The position numbers and the translations under genes are program-made. DNA of 64,000 nt from an uncultured Subdoligranulum sp. (GTDB taxonomy: Bacteria; Bacillota_A; Clostridia; Oscillospirales; Ruminococcaceae). Position 1 is the first letter of the stretch. Every line of letters starts with the position of its first letter. This document shows positions 61,763 through 64,000 of the stretch, piece after piece. The stretch covers positions 1-64,000 of the forward strand of contig NZ_CALADU010000095.1 in NCBI RefSeq assembly GCF_937890665.1, written 5' to 3'. Under the pieces are notes generated by a model. The model was not told the origin of the DNA. It saw nothing but the letters and a program-made list of their open reading frames with translations, and did not search any database.

Positions 61763-62629
61763 TTACAGGGGCAGCATCTGCAACAGCATGCCGGCCACCG
61801 CGCCGACCGCCCACAGAAGGCCCGTCATGAGCAGGTTTTGTTTCCAGCTGGGATTGACCCGCCAAAGCACCGCCAATCCCACACCGGCGCCCGCCGTCAG
61901 CCCGGCAAACAAGCTGCCGAAAGAGATAGCCCCTTGGATATAGAGCTGGGCCAGCAGCACGCTGGCGGCACAGTTGGGCACCAACCCCACCAGTGCCGTC
62001 AGCATAGGCTGAAATACCCCCATGCCGGCCAGCGCCGAGGTGATCGCCGTCTCCCCTACCGAGCCAAATACCAGACCAATCAGCAGACTGAAGAGCAAAA
62101 TGAAGATAAAAATTTCCACCGTATGGCGGAGTGCCGCCAACCAAATACCACTGTGTTCTTCGTGTTCCTCGTGGCAATCCACTTCATCGGCATGGCCTGC
62201 ATAGCCGCCGTAGAGCGATTTGGGCAGCACATGCCGCAGCGGTACATCCAGCAGGATGCCGCCCACCATGCCGAACACCGCTTTGCATACGAGCAGTGCC
62301 ATCAAACTGGGCCACTGGGAAGGTTCAGCCGCCAGAAGCGGCACCGCTTCATCGCTGGTGGCAATGAATACCGCCAGCAGCGTGCCAGGCGTAATGACCC
62401 GGCTGGCATATAAGTTGGACGCCACTGCACTGAACCCGCACTGAGGAACACAGCCCAGCAGTGCGCCGGGCACAAAGCCCCAACGGCCGCCGCCAGCCAG
62501 TGCCTGTTCAATACGGGCGCCGTGATGGCGTTCCAGCCATTCAATCAGCAGGTAGGCAAGATACAAAAAGGGCAGCATTTTTACGCTGTCAATCCATGCG
62601 TCCTGCAGCGCGTCGATAAAAATTTCCAT
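61763..62629 (-). CDS. ArsP_2-type putative metal exporter
   Basis: 288 residues with about eight to ten membrane helices in two similar halves. Each half holds a Cys-containing repeat: GCVPQCGFSAVASNLYASRV (58-77) and VPNCAASVLLAQLYIQG (about 216-232). A cytoplasmic His/Glu-rich loop (HADEVDCHEEHEEH near 145-158) could bind metal. This is the PF11449 family, a putative heavy-metal or manganese exporter. Its nearness to the Mn-type riboswitch ATPase is suggestive. Confidence 0.8.
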   Translation of the reverse strand: MEIFIDALQDAWIDSVKMLPFLYLAYLLIEWLERHHGARIEQALAGGGRWGFVPGALLGCVPQCGFSAVASNLYASRVITPGTLLAVFIATSDEAVPLLAAEPSQWPSLMALLVCKAVFGMVGGILLDVPLRHVLPKSLYGGYAGHADEVDCHEEHEEHSGIWLAALRHTVEIFIFILLFSLLIGLVFGSVGETAITSALAGMGVFQPMLTALVGLVPNCAASVLLAQLYIQGAISFGSLFAGLTAGAGVGLAVLWRVNPSWKQNLLMTGLLWAVGAVAGMLLQMLPL

Positions 62630-62660
62630 AAGACCTCTAAATACTTTCTTCGTTTATGCT

Positions 62661-63032
62661 TCAGCGAAAACTGCGCAGCAGCCGAACCGCCGGACGCACC
62701 GCTTTATCGGGGATGCGCGTGCGGAACCGGGCTACCGTGCGCGCCGAAAAAGGCATCTCGTCGCTGAAGGTTTCCAATCCCAAAAAATATTGCAGATAGG
62801 GGCTTTCTTTGACCAGCGAAACCACTTCCCGGTCCGAAACCCGGTAGTGCAGTTGAATCACCCGACAGCCCAGCGCGATCCGGGCCGAAATAGCCGCCTT
62901 GCCGCCGGGCGCAAACAATTCACTGTAAAACTGTTCAAACCGGTCCCAGTCGATGGCTTCCGCCAAAAGGACCCAGCGGTTGCGGCCGCTCAATTCCCCG
63001 TGATAGGGCGGCAAATAGTCATAAATCGACAT
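62661..63032 (-). pseudogene. Truncated IS1182/IS5-like transposase, N-terminal part
   Basis: 124 codons from the ATG at 63032. They encode a transposase N-terminal DUF772-type region: YDYLPPYHGELSGRNRWVLL, ALGCRVIQLHYRVSDREVV and MPFSARTVARFRTRI. Full-length relatives have some 400-500 residues with a DDE domain, which is absent; the frame ends with an unrelated tail. No terminal repeats were found. It is likely the remnant of a decayed insertion sequence. Confidence 0.75.
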
Positions 63033-63062
63033 CTGCTTTTCGCGCGCACGGTACACAGGCAA

Positions 63063-63140
63063 AGCCCCTTTCTGTTATGGGGCGAAAGCCCCGAATACAG
63101 CGCGCGGCCCGCCCCGTCGGGACGGGCCCGCACTCTCTTG
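63063..63140. other. Hairpin-rich spacer
   Basis: Two GC-rich inverted repeats: GCCCC near 63066 against GGGGC, and GCCCGCCCC/GGGACGGGC near 63108-63130. They probably act as a terminator for the minus-strand gene to the right, although no good T run is present. Confidence 0.4.
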
Positions 63141-63142
63141 TG

Positions 63143-64000
63143 TCAATACCGCTGAATCAGCGGGAAGATCATCGCCAGCACGCACCACACCACTTGGTAC
63201 AGCACGAACCCTGCCAACGGCAGCGTGGTCAGGCCGCCGGTCAAACTCAACAGCACGCCCAGTACACAACCGAACAACACCGCACCCGACACGAACATCG
63301 AGGCTTTGTGTTCACTTTCCGCTGCACCGGCAGCGGCTTCCAAACCGCCCACAAAGCTGGCAAAGCTGCCCAAATGCAGCATGTTGCCCTCACTTTCCGG
63401 CAGCCAAGCCACTGCGGGGTCCAGCGTCTTACGCTCTGCGGCGTTGAGTACCTTTACGGAGCCGGAGGGCAGGCTATACGCCGTTTCCAGCAACTGGACA
63501 TCACAGTTGAAATCGTCACAATCCACCACAAGGGACAGACCCGTGCGGCGCAGGCTTTCCAGCACCACGGCCGTATCGGGATCCCGCTGGTAAGCCACTT
63601 GGAACATGGCAAACATCTTGCCGGACACCGCCAGATAGATGACCCGGCGCTGGTTAACGGTATGATGCTGCTCGTATTCCAAGCTGGGAATCTTTACGCC
63701 GTAATCCTGCATGAGCGCACGATTGCCCACCAGCACCCGGCGCTTGTTGATCCAGCCCACATAGCCTTTACCGTAGACCGTTTCCCGATCATCTACCTGC
63801 GCCAGCAAGTTGCGGTTTTCTCCCAGCATGCCGAGGAATACCTCGCGCAAGGTAGGCCCGGCTTCCGCCAAAATGGAGGCGGCATACACAATGGCCAGAT
63901 CGATGTGTTCCGGCTTGACCGGTTTGATGCCGGACAAGGTCACACACCCCGCGGGGAACAGGTCTCGCGCGGTGACTTGAATCACATTGATGCGGCCCAA
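63143..64000 (-). CDS. P-type-ATPase-like protein, C-terminal part (degenerate; 5' end outside window)
   Basis: 285 codons running off the right edge; the first codon in the window (TTG) is probably internal. A segment GKGYVGWINKRRVLVGNRALM near 78-98 is like the nucleotide-binding domain of heavy-metal P1B ATPases. IYLAVSGKMFAMFQ resembles the P-domain strand, but the expected TGD is replaced by DCDDFNC, DKTGT is not recognisable near the visible start, and no GDGxND hinge is found. Two membrane helices end the protein. It is therefore probably a non-catalytic relative; full-length sequence is required to judge. Confidence 0.6.
   Translation of the reverse strand: MGRINVIQVTARDLFPAGCVTLSGIKPVKPEHIDLAIVYAASILAEAGPTLREVFLGMLGENRNLLAQVDDRETVYGKGYVGWINKRRVLVGNRALMQDYGVKIPSLEYEQHHTVNQRRVIYLAVSGKMFAMFQVAYQRDPDTAVVLESLRRTGLSLVVDCDDFNCDVQLLETAYSLPSGSVKVLNAAERKTLDPAVAWLPESEGNMLHLGSFASFVGGLEAAAGAAESEHKASMFVSGAVLFGCVLGVLLSLTGGLTTLPLAGFVLYQVVWCVLAMIFPLIQRY

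Noticed and set aside
62661..63062. Complete insertion sequence at the transposase-like ORF
   Set aside because: Only the N-terminal part is present, with no DDE domain or terminal inverted repeats, so it is called a remnant.

Overview
The window looks like the chromosome of a gut-type clostridium of the Oscillospiraceae/Ruminococcaceae sort (Faecalibacterium, Gemmiger or Subdoligranulum relatives). That is an inference from the G+C-rich coding sequence, strong AGGAGG ribosome sites, TTGACA/TATAAT promoters, a zapA-U32 pair, a fused hisZ-hisG gene and FeoB-associated/DUF1540 cysteine-rich mini-proteins. I saw no tRNA, rRNA or CRISPR array.

Left part (1-10,900). A lipoprotein-export type ABC pair (ATPase plus a very large FtsX permease running off the left edge) is followed by a class B penicillin-binding protein gene cut in two. 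The cut is a 3.6 kb element (about 4,512-8,151) flanked by an 11-bp direct repeat. It carries a large serine recombinase, a translationally coupled 39-codon ORF and a permease. Joining the halves at the repeat restores a 606-residue PBP in frame. A frameshifted iron-dependent alcohol dehydrogenase with a candidate operator follows.

10,900-24,900. Two M23 peptidoglycan hydrolases; a methionine ABC importer (metQ-metN-metI, metI frameshifted); an Rrf2 regulator divergent from it; an SGNH hydrolase; a MocR regulator divergent from an ECF transporter S component; an nfeD-paraslipin pair; and a GH13 amylase. The metQ leader holds a short ORF with a Met-Met-Met-Cys-Met-Cys run followed by an intrinsic terminator. 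Leader codons 16-19 are perfectly complementary to the terminator 5' arm, which is the layout of ribosome-mediated attenuation.

24,900-41,300. Glycogen phosphorylase; zapA, U32 peptidase, dUTPase, Maf and MreB; then a nonulosonic (legionaminic-type) acid operon consisting of an aminotransferase, a CBS-nucleotidyltransferase, NeuB, NeuC, two Gfo/Idh/MocA oxidoreductases and NeuA. A split ThrE-type exporter ends the run.

41,300-64,000. A DUF4830 protein, a glycerophosphodiesterase, a two-component system, small cysteine-rich proteins, a histidine operon (hisZG-D-C-H-A-F-IE-K, with no hisB), LrgAB, a calcium-type P-ATPase behind a probable yybP-ykoY (Mn2+) riboswitch, a large membrane protein, an aldose epimerase, an ArsP_2-type exporter, a truncated transposase and, at the right edge, the end of a P-type-ATPase-like protein whose catalytic motifs look lost.

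The strongest leads are the PBP-splitting recombinase element and the Met/Cys leader-peptide attenuator of the methionine transporter.
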